A stretch of DNA of 64,000 bases from the NCBI RefSeq assembly GCF_040760075.1, contig NZ_CP142884.1, positions 62,001-126,000 of the forward strand, read 5' to 3'. Origin of the DNA: Sphingobacterium sp. R2 (GTDB lineage: Bacteria; Bacteroidota; Bacteroidia; Sphingobacteriales; Sphingobacteriaceae). Under the pieces are notes generated by a model. It was not told where the DNA came from and did not search any database. It was given only the letters and a program-made list of their open reading frames with translations. Both the position numbers and the translations under genes were made by a program. This document shows, one piece after another, positions 46,153 to 55,441 of this stretch; positions within the stretch are counted from its first letter, which is position 1; each line of letters begins with the position of its first letter.

Positions 46153-47451
46153 ATGCTTACCGAAGCAATTATTATTTTAGCCCTGATTATTCTAAATGGA
46201 ATACTTTCGGCATCAGAAATATCCATCGTGTCCAGCAGAAAAGCAAGATTACAAGCTGAAAGCGATAAAAGTAATGCAGCAGCCAAAATAGCGCTAAGTC
46301 TAAAAGAATCGCCCAACAGCTTTCTGTCTACTGTACAAATCGGTATTACCCTTATCGGAATATTAACAGGATTTTTTTCTGGCGGAAGTATATCATCGTA
46401 CTTAGTAGAAGTCTTCAATAAATCGAGTTTTATCGCTCCATACAGTGAGCAGCTCGCTGTAATTATTGTTGTCTTTATTATCACCTATTTTTCATTGGTA
46501 CTTGGAGAGCTAGTACCCAAACGCATAGGTATGGCCATTCCAGAAAAGTATGCCATGCTTATTTCTTATCCGATGAATCTGCTCAGCAAAATCGTTCGGC
46601 CGTTTGTGTGGCTACTCAGCGTGTCAACAGAATTTATTGTCAAAATACTGAACATTAAAAGCAGCGGTAACAGCGTCACCGAAGAAGAAATAAAAGCCTT
46701 GGTAGATGAGGGTGTAGATAGCGGAGTCATTGAAGGGATCGAACATGATATCGTGGACCGTCTGTTAAGTTTAGGGGACAAAAAAGCGGTTAACCTGATG
46801 ACTCACCGCAAAAATATTGTGTTCTTGGACCTCGCAGAATCCTTTGAAAAAAACCGCAAGATTATACTAGATAACGATTATTCCATCTACCCTGTCTGTG
46901 AAGGCGGACTTGATAACATTAAAGGAGTTGTTCATGTAAAATCATTACTTCGGCAATGCCTCCAAAACGAGCCTTTTGACCTCAGAACACTTATACTGCC
47001 CATCAAATTTGTGAACGAATTTAGCTCCTCCTACAGTATCATGAATACCTTGCGGACATCCAGTATTCATCAAGCGGTCGTCATAGACGAGTATGGATCA
47101 ACACAAGGAATTATTACGTTACGCGATATTGTTGGTGATTTGGTAGGGAACATTGCAGAAAGCGATCTCAGTGCCCGTCCAACAATACGTCAATTAGAAA
47201 ATGGAGACTATGTTGTAGACGGACAATATCAGATCGAAACCCTTTTAGATGAATTTGAAATAGGACTTTCTGAAGAAGACGAAGATGAGATTAGTAATGT
47301 CACTACCGTAGGTGGCTTAGTGTTCCTTAGGTTAGATCATGTACCCGAAGAAGGGGAGCGTATCCAATTTAAAAACTTGATTTTTGAAGTTCTTGATATG
47401 GATGGAAACCGCATCGATAAACTATTGATGAAAGTGACAGACCAGATTTAA
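46153..47451 (+). CDS. hemolysin family protein (CNNM, CBS pair, CorC/HlyC)
   Basis: This 432-residue inner-membrane protein has a CNNM domain with about four hydrophobic segments (MLTEAIIILALIILNGILSASE start, then ISIVSSRKARLQ). Two CBS domains (near residues 210-335) and a CorC_HlyC C-terminal domain follow, with VDGQYQIETLLDEF. Relatives such as CorC and YfjD are linked to magnesium and cobalt resistance. The hemolysin name is historical. It ends 16 bases before a 62-bp perfect palindrome. Confidence 0.88.
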   Translation: MLTEAIIILALIILNGILSASEISIVSSRKARLQAESDKSNAAAKIALSLKESPNSFLSTVQIGITLIGILTGFFSGGSISSYLVEVFNKSSFIAPYSEQLAVIIVVFIITYFSLVLGELVPKRIGMAIPEKYAMLISYPMNLLSKIVRPFVWLLSVSTEFIVKILNIKSSGNSVTEEEIKALVDEGVDSGVIEGIEHDIVDRLLSLGDKKAVNLMTHRKNIVFLDLAESFEKNRKIILDNDYSIYPVCEGGLDNIKGVVHVKSLLRQCLQNEPFDLRTLILPIKFVNEFSSSYSIMNTLRTSSIHQAVVIDEYGSTQGIITLRDIVGDLVGNIAESDLSARPTIRQLENGDYVVDGQYQIETLLDEFEIGLSEEDEDEISNVTTVGGLVFLRLDHVPEEGERIQFKNLIFEVLDMDGNRIDKLLMKVTDQI

Positions 47452-47467
47452 ATATTCTAACTCTCTA

Positions 47468-47529
47468 TCATCTAAAAGGAAGCGTGGGCTGATGATCATG
47501 ATCATCAGCCCACGCTTCCTTTTAGATGA
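47468..47529. repeat. 62-bp perfect palindrome, probable bidirectional terminator
   Basis: The two 31-bp arms are exact reverse complements with no spacer, centred between 47498 and 47499 (GATGATCATGATCATC at the middle). The arms contain AAAAGG outside and a GC-rich GCGTGGGC core. It lies between the stop codons of the convergent hemolysin-family and POT genes, so it could terminate both. There is no T-run after the full stem, only TTTT inside the arm. A second small palindrome, AATTCCCTcAGGGAATT (47529-47545), abuts it. Confidence 0.85.
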
Positions 47530-47543
47530 ATTCCCTCAGGGAA

Positions 47544-49133
47544 TTAATTGATACCGTGCATCATTTTTTTCAATATTGGATTGAACGCTATCAATAAAAG
47601 CGCGGTAACACCAGGAACTATAGCAAATATCATAAAGAAATAAGACATAGAATGTTCCGCTGTGATTTTATCAATATAAGAACCTAAAAGTCCGCCAATG
47701 AAATTAGCGATTGCGGAAGCACAAAACCAACATCCAAACAAAAGGCCCAAAAATTTCTTCGGAGAGAGCTTACTTACGTAAGATAGCCCAACAGGTGATA
47801 GACAAAGTTCTCCTGCAGAATGGAAAAAGTAGGCTACAACAAGCCAGATCATACTGACTGATGCTGTTTTAGCACCTTGTGGAATGTCATTCGCGCCATA
47901 AGCCAGCGCAGCAAATCCAATACCGACTAATATCAAACCCAATGCAAATTTTACGGGCCCTGAAGGATTCCATACCTTTTCCCAAAATTTACTGAATGAA
48001 GATGCAAGAGAAATAATAAAAAATGCGTTTAGTATTTGAAACCACGAAGCACCAACTTCCGAGCCCGTTATACCGATCTCCCGAAATATTTTCCATAAGC
48101 CCAACCCCCAGATAATGCCGAATGAAATTGCTGTGAACAAAATTGTCAACGGATATTGTTTATATATTTTTCTAGCCAATGCTGTCAAAACAATCGTTAC
48201 AATTACGATGGGTACAATGGTCAAAATTGTATCAATCCATTTAAATGTAATCGCAGAACTTCCTGACAAGACACGCTGCGTGTAATCCTTCGCAAATATT
48301 GACATTGAACCGCCGGCCTGTTCGAAAGAAAGAAAGAAAACGACGCTGGCCAACATAAATATTGTGACGACGATAAGGCGGTCTCTAACAACATTTCCGG
48401 GAATAACTTCATCAATATCTTCCTGATTTTTGACCTTTTCGTCATGATGAGCCTGTAACGCTTTGGGCGTATTACCGATAATACCAAATATGCGCTGTGC
48501 AAAATAGAATTGTAGCATACCGAAGAACATAAATACTCCCGCCAGTCCAAACCCATAATGCCAACCTATTTTTTCACCGATATAACCACATAGGAGCATC
48601 CCTAAAAATGAACCAGCGTTGATACCCATATAAAAAATTGTATATCCTGCATCCTTCTTTGAACTTTTGTCTGGGTATAAATTTCCTACCATCGAAGAAA
48701 TATTAGGTTTAAACATCCCATTCCCTAAGATCATTAAGAGTAACCCTAAATAGAAGAAATTTGAGTGGACAGCTTCAAACGCCATAGACAAGTGTCCTAA
48801 TGTCATAATCAATGCGCCAATCAAAATAGCCTTCTTAAAGCCAGTCAATTTATCCGCAATCATACCACCGATCAATGGGGTCAGATAAACAAGACCAGTA
48901 TAAGTCCCATACAACTGCATCGCCTGCGCATTGCTCCATTCCCATCCACCGTCAGCAATCGTACTGATTAAAAATAAGGTCAATAAAGCCCGCATACCAT
49001 AGTAGCTAAAACGCTCCCACATCTCCGTGAAAAATAGTACAAATAATCCGGCGGGATGCCCACTCACCATCTTGTCATCTATACCCTGCTTGGCCAGATG
49101 CGCTACAAGAATTTGATCTTTTTCTTGATTCAT
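47544..49133 (-). CDS. POT family proton-dependent oligopeptide transporter
   Basis: This 529-residue POT transporter has GHPAGLFVLFFTEMWERFSYYGMRALL at the N-terminus, GGMIADKLTGFKKAILIG, and GNGMFKPNISSMVGNLYPDK. It is a close paralog of the gene directly upstream (49217), with long identical blocks such as TIFYMGINAGSFLGMLLCGYIGEKIGWHYGFGLAG-type segments, so the pair looks like a tandem duplication. It should import small peptides with protons. Both genes are on the same strand with an 83-base gap. Confidence 0.9.
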   Translation of the reverse strand: MNQEKDQILVAHLAKQGIDDKMVSGHPAGLFVLFFTEMWERFSYYGMRALLTLFLISTIADGGWEWSNAQAMQLYGTYTGLVYLTPLIGGMIADKLTGFKKAILIGALIMTLGHLSMAFEAVHSNFFYLGLLLMILGNGMFKPNISSMVGNLYPDKSSKKDAGYTIFYMGINAGSFLGMLLCGYIGEKIGWHYGFGLAGVFMFFGMLQFYFAQRIFGIIGNTPKALQAHHDEKVKNQEDIDEVIPGNVVRDRLIVVTIFMLASVVFFLSFEQAGGSMSIFAKDYTQRVLSGSSAITFKWIDTILTIVPIVIVTIVLTALARKIYKQYPLTILFTAISFGIIWGLGLWKIFREIGITGSEVGASWFQILNAFFIISLASSFSKFWEKVWNPSGPVKFALGLILVGIGFAALAYGANDIPQGAKTASVSMIWLVVAYFFHSAGELCLSPVGLSYVSKLSPKKFLGLLFGCWFCASAIANFIGGLLGSYIDKITAEHSMSYFFMIFAIVPGVTALLLIAFNPILKKMMHGIN

Positions 49134-49216
49134 ATAATTTCAATAATTGTTTTATAACTCAGGTTTCATTTTTATTTTGATAAAAATCGCTTGAAGTTAC
49201 ACTAATTTTCTATGAA

Positions 49217-50791
49217 TTAGTCAATTCCATGCATCATCTTTTTTATTTTTTTATTGCCTAAAATAAGTAATACTGCCGCTATCATCGGTATTACTGTAAA
49301 TACTGCGAAGAAGTAAGACATGGAATGAGACTCGGTAATCTTATCGATATATGACCCAATAAAGCCCCCTATAAAATTAGCAATAGCATTGGCGCAAAAC
49401 CAAAAACCAAACAGTAAGCCAAGGAATCGCTTTGGAGACAGTTTACTAACGTAGGACAATCCAACCGGACCTATACATAATTCGCCTACTGTATGAAAAA
49501 AGTATGCTAAGATCAGCCAAATCATACTCACTGAGGCTGCTTTTGCACCAGTAGGAATTTCCGAACTACCAATTGACAAAGCAGCAAAGCCGACGCCGAC
49601 CAATGTCAAACCCATTGCGAATTTAATTGGCCCTGAAGGATTCCACACTTTTTCCCATATCTTACTAAATGAAGTCGCCAGTGTAATGATAAAGAAAGAG
49701 TTCAACATGGGAAACCATGATACTGTAACTTCAGAATTAATACCATAATATTCGCGATAGACCTTCCATAAACATAAGGACCAAATGATCACAAAAGAAA
49801 TACCCGAAAAAAGTATAATCAAGGGATATTTGCGAATGATTTTTTTTGCCAAGACGAACAAGACACCAGTGATGACTACAATAGGCAACACAGTCAACGC
49901 AGCATCAAACCATTTAAATAGCACCGCTGCATCCCCACTCAACACCCGCTGTGTATAATTTTTAGCAAAGATCGTCATCGAGCCTCCAGCCTGCTCAAAG
50001 GCTAAATGAAATACAATGCTTGATATCATAAAAATAACAATCACCAGCAAACGATCTCGAACGACATATTTTGGATTTTCTACCCTATTCACTGCCTCAT
50101 CATTAAGCTCTTCCTTTCTTTCGGGGGTATTTCCTATTTCTCCAAAAATTCGTTGGGCAAAATAAAACTGCAACATACCCAAAAACATAAATACTCCTGC
50201 TAAACCAAATCCATAATGCCAACCAACCTTTTCGCCGATGTAACCACAAAGCATCATTCCTAAGAAGGCTCCTCCATTTATTCCCATATAAAATATGGTA
50301 TAACCGGCATCCTTCTTACCGCCTTTATCCGGATATAACTTACCAACCATGGATGAAATGTTCGGCTTAAACAAACCGTTTCCTAGAACAATAAGCACTA
50401 GACCTGCTAAAAAAAAGCTTTTATTAAACCCTTCTAAAGCCATAGCAACATGTCCTAAAGTCATAATTATCGCACCGACCATAATGGATTTTTTATATCC
50501 TGTGAAACGATCAGCAATAATTCCACCAAATAGCGGAGTTAAAAACACCATTCCGGTATAAAGGCCATAGAGTTGCATCGCCTCTGAATTAGTCCATCCC
50601 CAACCAGATTGTGCGATAGTAGAAACCAAAAAATTCACTAAAAGCGCCCGCATACCATAATAGCTAAAACGCTCCCACATCTCCGTGAAGAATAATACGA
50701 ATAATCCGGCGGGGTGCCCTTGTACCAATACATGCTCCGCCCCAACTTTTTCCAAATGGGTTTCTAGAACAGCATTCTTTTCAAAATTCAT
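49217..50791 (-). CDS. POT family proton-dependent oligopeptide transporter
   Basis: From the ATG at 50791 the protein has 524 residues and starts MNFEKNAVLETHLEK, which aligns with the MNQEKDQILVAHLAK start of the 47544 paralog. An upstream in-frame ATG at 50836 would add 15 residues that the paralog lacks, so I prefer the internal start. TEMWERFSYYGMRALL, GNGLFKPNISSMVGKLY and the shared C-terminal IKKMMHGID are present. The predicted substrate is di- and tripeptides. The paralogs differ mostly in the middle loop. Confidence 0.9.
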   Translation of the reverse strand: MNFEKNAVLETHLEKVGAEHVLVQGHPAGLFVLFFTEMWERFSYYGMRALLVNFLVSTIAQSGWGWTNSEAMQLYGLYTGMVFLTPLFGGIIADRFTGYKKSIMVGAIIMTLGHVAMALEGFNKSFFLAGLVLIVLGNGLFKPNISSMVGKLYPDKGGKKDAGYTIFYMGINGGAFLGMMLCGYIGEKVGWHYGFGLAGVFMFLGMLQFYFAQRIFGEIGNTPERKEELNDEAVNRVENPKYVVRDRLLVIVIFMISSIVFHLAFEQAGGSMTIFAKNYTQRVLSGDAAVLFKWFDAALTVLPIVVITGVLFVLAKKIIRKYPLIILFSGISFVIIWSLCLWKVYREYYGINSEVTVSWFPMLNSFFIITLATSFSKIWEKVWNPSGPIKFAMGLTLVGVGFAALSIGSSEIPTGAKAASVSMIWLILAYFFHTVGELCIGPVGLSYVSKLSPKRFLGLLFGFWFCANAIANFIGGFIGSYIDKITESHSMSYFFAVFTVIPMIAAVLLILGNKKIKKMMHGID

Positions 50792-50983
50792 GTGTTTTAA
50801 TAGTTGTTTTTCAAAATGTGGTAGTGCAATTTCCATTTACTATTTCATCATCAGCAAATGGAAAACTTGATGATTCTCTTTATTACCTTAATCTCATAAG
50901 ACCAAATAGGTATCAGACAGGACAATGTCTAATTTAAGCCCAGTTAGACACAAAGAGGTAGATGATTAAACATCCTTTATAAT

Positions 50984-51020
50984 AGTCAAGTTCTTTCCAT
51001 CTATTGAAAAGAACTTGACT
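50984..51020 (-). terminator. hairpin after the epimerase gene
   Basis: AGTCAAGTTCTTT and AAAGAACTTGACT form perfect 13-bp arms around an 11-base loop just downstream of the stop at 51029. There is no T-run on the minus strand, so it may protect the 3' end rather than terminate. Confidence 0.6.
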
Positions 51021-51028
51021 TGTTCCTA

Positions 51029-51919
51029 TTAAATTAAAGGACGTAAACGCTCCAGCAACCTTTTAGTCGCAAAGATCCCCTCTTCCTCGCTCAACTTACT
51101 TCCTTCATATTCAATACCAATGTATCCTTTGAATTTTGCTTTCTTGATAATCTTTAACATACGCTCATAATCAATTTGTGTTTCGTTGCCGTTGGCATCA
51201 AAATCATGTGTTTTGGCACTTACACCATGCGCATAGGGCATCAAATCTGTTACGCCCTGATAACGATCATATTCATAGAAGTTTCCAAGATCAGGTAAAC
51301 TTCCACAATACTTACTGCCTACAGCTTTGAGTGTCTTGGCCAACCAATCACCATGTGAAGAAATACCACCATGATTTTCTACAATAATACTGATTCCTGC
51401 TTTTTTGCCTATATCTGACAATGAGGTTAGGCTTTCAACAACACGTTTACTCACTTCATCAGGCGATCCTTTACCGGCAGCATTAACGCGTATGGCGTGA
51501 CATCCTAGAAAATTAGCTGCAGAAATCCATTTATAATGATTTTGCACAGCTTGTTTTCTCTTCGTTTCGTCTTCATCACCTAGATTTCCCTCACCATCAA
51601 TCATAATAAGTACATTACGTACACCATTATCTTTAGCACGCATATTCAGCTCAGTAAGATAATTATTATCATTCGCCTTATCTTTAAAAAATTGATTCAC
51701 GTATTCTACACCATAGATACCATATTTTTTTGCAGCCAAGGCTGGAAAATCCAAATTATTCAAATCTCCTTTGAATAAAGATTTATGCAAAGACCATTCC
51801 GCCAGGGAAATATCAAACCAATCTTTCTTAGGTGCTGTAAAGCTCTCCAACGAAGGAGCCAATGCAATTCCAGCAGATGCTAATGCAAGGTTTTTAAGAA
51901 AATCTCTTCTTGAATTCAT
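51029..51919 (-). CDS. sugar phosphate isomerase/epimerase, Tat-exported
   Basis: This 296-residue protein has a twin-arginine signal (NSRRDFLKNLALASAGIAL) followed by a xylose isomerase-like TIM barrel. Metal-binding candidates are visible in SIIVENHGG, LPDLGNF, HGVSAKTHDFD and IGIEYEG. Family members epimerise or isomerise sugars, or cleave AP sites. The export signal points to a sugar in the periplasm. It is the last gene of the operon that starts with dacB. The substrate is unknown. Confidence 0.8.
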   Translation of the reverse strand: MNSRRDFLKNLALASAGIALAPSLESFTAPKKDWFDISLAEWSLHKSLFKGDLNNLDFPALAAKKYGIYGVEYVNQFFKDKANDNNYLTELNMRAKDNGVRNVLIMIDGEGNLGDEDETKRKQAVQNHYKWISAANFLGCHAIRVNAAGKGSPDEVSKRVVESLTSLSDIGKKAGISIIVENHGGISSHGDWLAKTLKAVGSKYCGSLPDLGNFYEYDRYQGVTDLMPYAHGVSAKTHDFDANGNETQIDYERMLKIIKKAKFKGYIGIEYEGSKLSEEEGIFATKRLLERLRPLI

Positions 51920-51940
51920 GTGTTTAGATTTATGTGTTAT

Positions 51941-52669
51941 TTAAATATTTCCCCAGCCAGTACTCAATACGTCAACCAGGTGCATGGTCTGGATAGGTAA
52001 TTTATGTTTATCGATATAAGATTGCAACTGCAGTAAGCACGATGAATCAGTCGATATAATATAATCTGCATGCATATCCAAAGCATTCTGCACTTTCTGT
52101 TCAGCCATCGCAGCCGATATACCTTCGAATTTTACCGCAAAACTACCACCAAAACCACAGCATGTCTCACTATCTTTTACCTCTACCATCTCCAATCCCA
52201 AAACCTTACTCAGTAATATTCGGGGTTCATCTTTAATCTTGCATTCCCTTAATGCCGAGCATGAATCGTGATATACGGCAACTCCCTCCAATTCAGCCCC
52301 AAAATATTCCTTTTTCAGTATGTTTACCAAAAAGTCAGATATTTCAATAACCTGTTGTTGCATTTTATGACATTGATGGGAATCGGCAGAATTAGCGAAA
52401 AGATCGTTGTAACCGTGCCTTACCATCCCAGTACAAGAAGCGGACGGAGAAATAATAACATGTTCGCCTGAAAAATCTCCTAGAAATTTCCGTCCAACCT
52501 GCTTTGCATCTTCCCAAAACCCAGCATTATATGCCGGTTGGCCACAGCATGTCTGCTCGGGATTATATACAACCTCACAGCCAACTTTTTCCAGTAAACG
52601 AACAGTATTAAACGCTGTCTCAGGATAAAGCTGATCTATAAAACAAGGAACAAAAAGTTCTACTTTCAT
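51941..52669 (-). CDS. LutA/YkgE-like (Fe-S)-binding CCG-domain protein
   Basis: From the ATG at 52669 the protein has 242 residues and starts MKVELFVPCFIDQLYPE, as LutA proteins do. An upstream ATG at 52684 adds five residues. It has two CCG domains: TCCGQPAYNAGFW and SETCCGFGGSFAVKFEGIS, which bind Fe-S clusters. LutA is part of the LutABC lactate oxidase, but no lutB or lutC is visible here, so this copy may serve another dehydrogenase. It lies 20 bases after the MFS transporter and 21 before the epimerase gene. Confidence 0.82.
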   Translation of the reverse strand: MKVELFVPCFIDQLYPETAFNTVRLLEKVGCEVVYNPEQTCCGQPAYNAGFWEDAKQVGRKFLGDFSGEHVIISPSASCTGMVRHGYNDLFANSADSHQCHKMQQQVIEISDFLVNILKKEYFGAELEGVAVYHDSCSALRECKIKDEPRILLSKVLGLEMVEVKDSETCCGFGGSFAVKFEGISAAMAEQKVQNALDMHADYIISTDSSCLLQLQSYIDKHKLPIQTMHLVDVLSTGWGNI

Positions 52670-52689
52670 ATTAAAATTGATCAATAAAA

Positions 52690-53988
52690 TTAAGATTTAT
52701 TGGATATTAATATCCGTACCAAAAGTAACAATCCAATTACAAAAAATAAAGAAAGAACCAATGCTGAGTACCGTATATTATGTGTTATTTGTTCGATAAG
52801 CCCAAATGAAAATAACCCAATGACAATGGCTACTTTTTCTGTAACGTCATAAAAAGAGAAGAAAGCGGTGGTATCTTTGATATCAGATGGAATTAGTTTT
52901 GAATAGGTTGAACGTGAAAGCGACTGAATTCCGCCCATGACTAGGCCTACCAGTGCGGCAATAATATAAAACTGAAGCGGAGTGGATAAATAAAAAGCTG
53001 ATATGCAGATTCCGATCCAAATCATTACTACCACTATCAATACTTTAATATTTCCAAACAGTGTGGATAAATAAGACATTAAAAATGCACCTAAAATGGC
53101 TACAAGCTGAATAAGAAGAATCGTGGCAATCAATCTTTCCGCACCTAAGTGCAAAATTTTCTCACCGAAGGAAGAAGCGACAATCATTAAGGTCTGCACT
53201 CCAATCGCGTAAAAGAAAAATGCCGGCAGAAATTGTTTAATTTCAGGAATACCTTTGATCTTTTGAATTACGTGTCCAAATTCATCCCCTACGTTCTGAA
53301 TAAAGCTTCTACCTGTAGTATTACCAGTAGCCTCAATTTTGGGTAGATATTTAAATGGAATCATCGAGAACCCAAGCCACCATAATCCAACCATTAGAAA
53401 CGATATGCGTGCCGGTAAAGAAGCGTCTGTAATACCAAACCATTCTGGTTTGAGAACGACTATAAAACAGAGAATCTGTAATATAACGCAGCCAACATAG
53501 CCATAAGCAAAGCCCTGTGCACTCACTTTATCCTGTTGATCAACAGTAGCTAAAAGTGGCAAATAGGAATTATTAAACAAAACACCGCCTATGTAACCCA
53601 TTGCAGCAAGCACAAAACATATGATACCGATTTCCAACGTATCAAGCTTAAAGAAAAATAGGCACATACATGCCATCGCGCCCATATAGGTAAAAAATTT
53701 CATAATCTGCTTCTTCTTTCCCTTTGCATCGGCGTATGAAGAAATAAAGGGCAAAGAAAAAGACATCAGCAAATACGCAAATGCTAAAGAAAAATTGGAA
53801 AGTGCGGTATTAACCACTTCAATTCCAAAGAAACTGACAACATCTCCATGTTCTTTCGTCGTAGTAATTGCTGTATAATAAACTGGAAATATTGTGGAAG
53901 TAATAACAAGGTTGTAAGCAGAATTGGCCCAATCAAACATGGCCCAAGAACGAATCAATTTTTTGTTGTTTTTTACAATTGCTTCCAT
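52690..53988 (-). CDS. MFS transporter, UMF1/Atg22-like
   Basis: This 432-residue inner-membrane protein with about 12 helices starts SWAMFDWANSAYNLVITSTIFPVYY, the signature of the UMF1 (Atg22-like) branch of the major facilitator superfamily. GGVLFNNSYLPLLA and GLVMGGIQSLSRSTYSKLIP are conserved. The branch is linked to amino-acid or other small-molecule efflux in eukaryotes, and the bacterial substrate is unsettled. It sits ten bases after dacB in a four-gene operon with the Fe-S protein and epimerase. Confidence 0.86.
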   Translation of the reverse strand: MEAIVKNNKKLIRSWAMFDWANSAYNLVITSTIFPVYYTAITTTKEHGDVVSFFGIEVVNTALSNFSLAFAYLLMSFSLPFISSYADAKGKKKQIMKFFTYMGAMACMCLFFFKLDTLEIGIICFVLAAMGYIGGVLFNNSYLPLLATVDQQDKVSAQGFAYGYVGCVILQILCFIVVLKPEWFGITDASLPARISFLMVGLWWLGFSMIPFKYLPKIEATGNTTGRSFIQNVGDEFGHVIQKIKGIPEIKQFLPAFFFYAIGVQTLMIVASSFGEKILHLGAERLIATILLIQLVAILGAFLMSYLSTLFGNIKVLIVVVMIWIGICISAFYLSTPLQFYIIAALVGLVMGGIQSLSRSTYSKLIPSDIKDTTAFFSFYDVTEKVAIVIGLFSFGLIEQITHNIRYSALVLSLFFVIGLLLLVRILISNKS

Positions 53989-53998
53989 TTAAATTGGC

Positions 53999-55318
53999 TT
54001 AATAAGTTTGACGAATATAAGTAATAATTTTAGCCATTTCTTTACGAATTGCACTTGCCCGATCATCTATATAATTATTGTTCATAAAAGAAAAGGCCAT
54101 TCGTCTTCCTTTCCGCGTAATGAGATAACCACTTTGATTATACACAGAGGTAATAGTTCCGGTCTTAGCAAAAACAAAGGGTTCACCAAGATCTTTGCTA
54201 TAGGTTCTTCTCAGCGTACCATCAACACCTCCAGCTGGAAAAAGGCGAAAGCGGTCCTTCTCAATAGGTAATTTATTTTTCAGGAGAACCAACAGATCCA
54301 CATTATTTTGTGGAGTAACCTTATTATAGGAAGAAAGACCTGATCCATCAAATAGGGCAACCTCGGATGAAAAGTACTTATAAACGTTATTCTTCATCCA
54401 ATCCCGCACCAAATACGTATCAAATTGACCAAATTGCTTCCACGAGCACATCATTAAAAACTGCTCAGCAATAAAGTTATCGCTGGGTAGCATCATTTCA
54501 CGAATAAGATTTTTGGTTTCACCTGAATACAATATTTTTGTATCGTTTGGCTTTATATAGTTCAGGCGATTTACCTGCTTACCGAGTGTATCCGACAACA
54601 ATTTCACAAACAAGCTATCCGAATAAATAAAAGGCACTTCATTGACATAATCATTTGGTAATGAACGTTTTGACATCCAGAAATTATTGCTTCGAAACGA
54701 GCGCGAAAGCTCGAACTCACCCTTTTTAGGCTCAGGCAAAAAATCCAGGTCTTTCTGAAAAATTTTGGGAGAGGTATTTAAATGATTGTATCCCCTTTGG
54801 CGGAAAGTAACCACGTTTCCATAGATGGGAAATGTGCTTATTTCAGGCTGATAATAAGCTTCAAAATCCTCCATTGCCCAACCATGTGCGTAGAATTTAT
54901 TTCTCATAGGACTGGCAACGAAGTAGATCGTTTTATTTGTTCTTTTCAAAAAATCATACACTACCCTTGTATCCAAACGATTATGCAAAAAAGTCGGATC
55001 TCCTGTTCCCCATATTAACAGCGAATCTCCGCGTTCAACATACTCCAACCCTGGTATCGAATCACCCAGCAGCGCCAAAGCAGCATAAGTAGTATATATT
55101 TTAGTGTTGGAAGCAGGTGTAAAATGCTTACTGCCATTAACATCCATGACAAACTTATCTGCATTTAAGTCGTACAGTGAAAATCCGTAGAAATGATCAT
55201 TTAAGATTTTGGATTCCTGAAGCATATGGTAGACGTCTTCAAAATCCTGGGATTTAACAATAAGGGTAGAAAATGGGACAAGCCAAAGCAGTAACAGCGT
55301 ACGCAGAAAATTTTTCAT
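53999..55318 (-). CDS. dacB: D-alanyl-D-alanine carboxypeptidase, PBP4 type (S13)
   Basis: From the ATG at 55318 it has 439 residues, with a signal peptide (MKNFLRTLLLLWLVPFSTLIVKS). The active site is complete: serine and lysine in PASNTK (S70 and K73), SYN in GLSSYNKV, and KTG in FAKTGTI. It trims the terminal D-alanine of peptidoglycan in the periplasm and may also act as an endopeptidase. An upstream in-frame ATG at 55330 exists. The 55318 start overlaps the stop of a possible SD-led mini-ORF (55315-55353). It heads the operon to 51029. Confidence 0.85.
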   Translation of the reverse strand: MKNFLRTLLLLWLVPFSTLIVKSQDFEDVYHMLQESKILNDHFYGFSLYDLNADKFVMDVNGSKHFTPASNTKIYTTYAALALLGDSIPGLEYVERGDSLLIWGTGDPTFLHNRLDTRVVYDFLKRTNKTIYFVASPMRNKFYAHGWAMEDFEAYYQPEISTFPIYGNVVTFRQRGYNHLNTSPKIFQKDLDFLPEPKKGEFELSRSFRSNNFWMSKRSLPNDYVNEVPFIYSDSLFVKLLSDTLGKQVNRLNYIKPNDTKILYSGETKNLIREMMLPSDNFIAEQFLMMCSWKQFGQFDTYLVRDWMKNNVYKYFSSEVALFDGSGLSSYNKVTPQNNVDLLVLLKNKLPIEKDRFRLFPAGGVDGTLRRTYSKDLGEPFVFAKTGTITSVYNQSGYLITRKGRRMAFSFMNNNYIDDRASAIRKEMAKIITYIRQTY

Positions 55319-55353
55319 TGCTGTAAACATACAAAAAAGAGCAATAACTCCAT
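55315..55353 (-). CDS. possible 12-residue leader peptide overlapping dacB
   Basis: The ATG at 55353 follows AGGAGGAG (55363-55356), a strong Shine-Dalgarno sequence. The frame encodes MELLLFFVCLQQ and stops at TGA 55317-55315, which overlaps the dacB ATG (ATGA). This could couple translation of dacB to the leader. Chance is a real alternative given the short length. Confidence 0.25.
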   Translation of the reverse strand: MELLLFFVCLQQ

Positions 55354-55394
55354 TTCTCCTCCTGCCAAAATTCAGATATAAATCGTATAAAACA

Positions 55395-55424
55395 GCAAAA
55401 GGAGGAAATTAATCCTCCTTTTGC
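55395..55424 (-). terminator. terminator after the SusD-like gene
   Basis: GCAAAAGGAGGA and TCCTCCTTTTGC form perfect 12-bp arms around AATTAA, just after the stop at 55442. Only a short T-stretch follows on the minus strand. Confidence 0.7.
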
Positions 55425-55441
55425 ATTATTTATTTCAGCTA

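Noticed and set aside
49201..49221. ACTAATT/AATTAGT hairpin after the 49217 POT gene
   Set aside because: It overlaps the stop codon, has 7-bp AT-only arms and no T-run, so it is probably chance.
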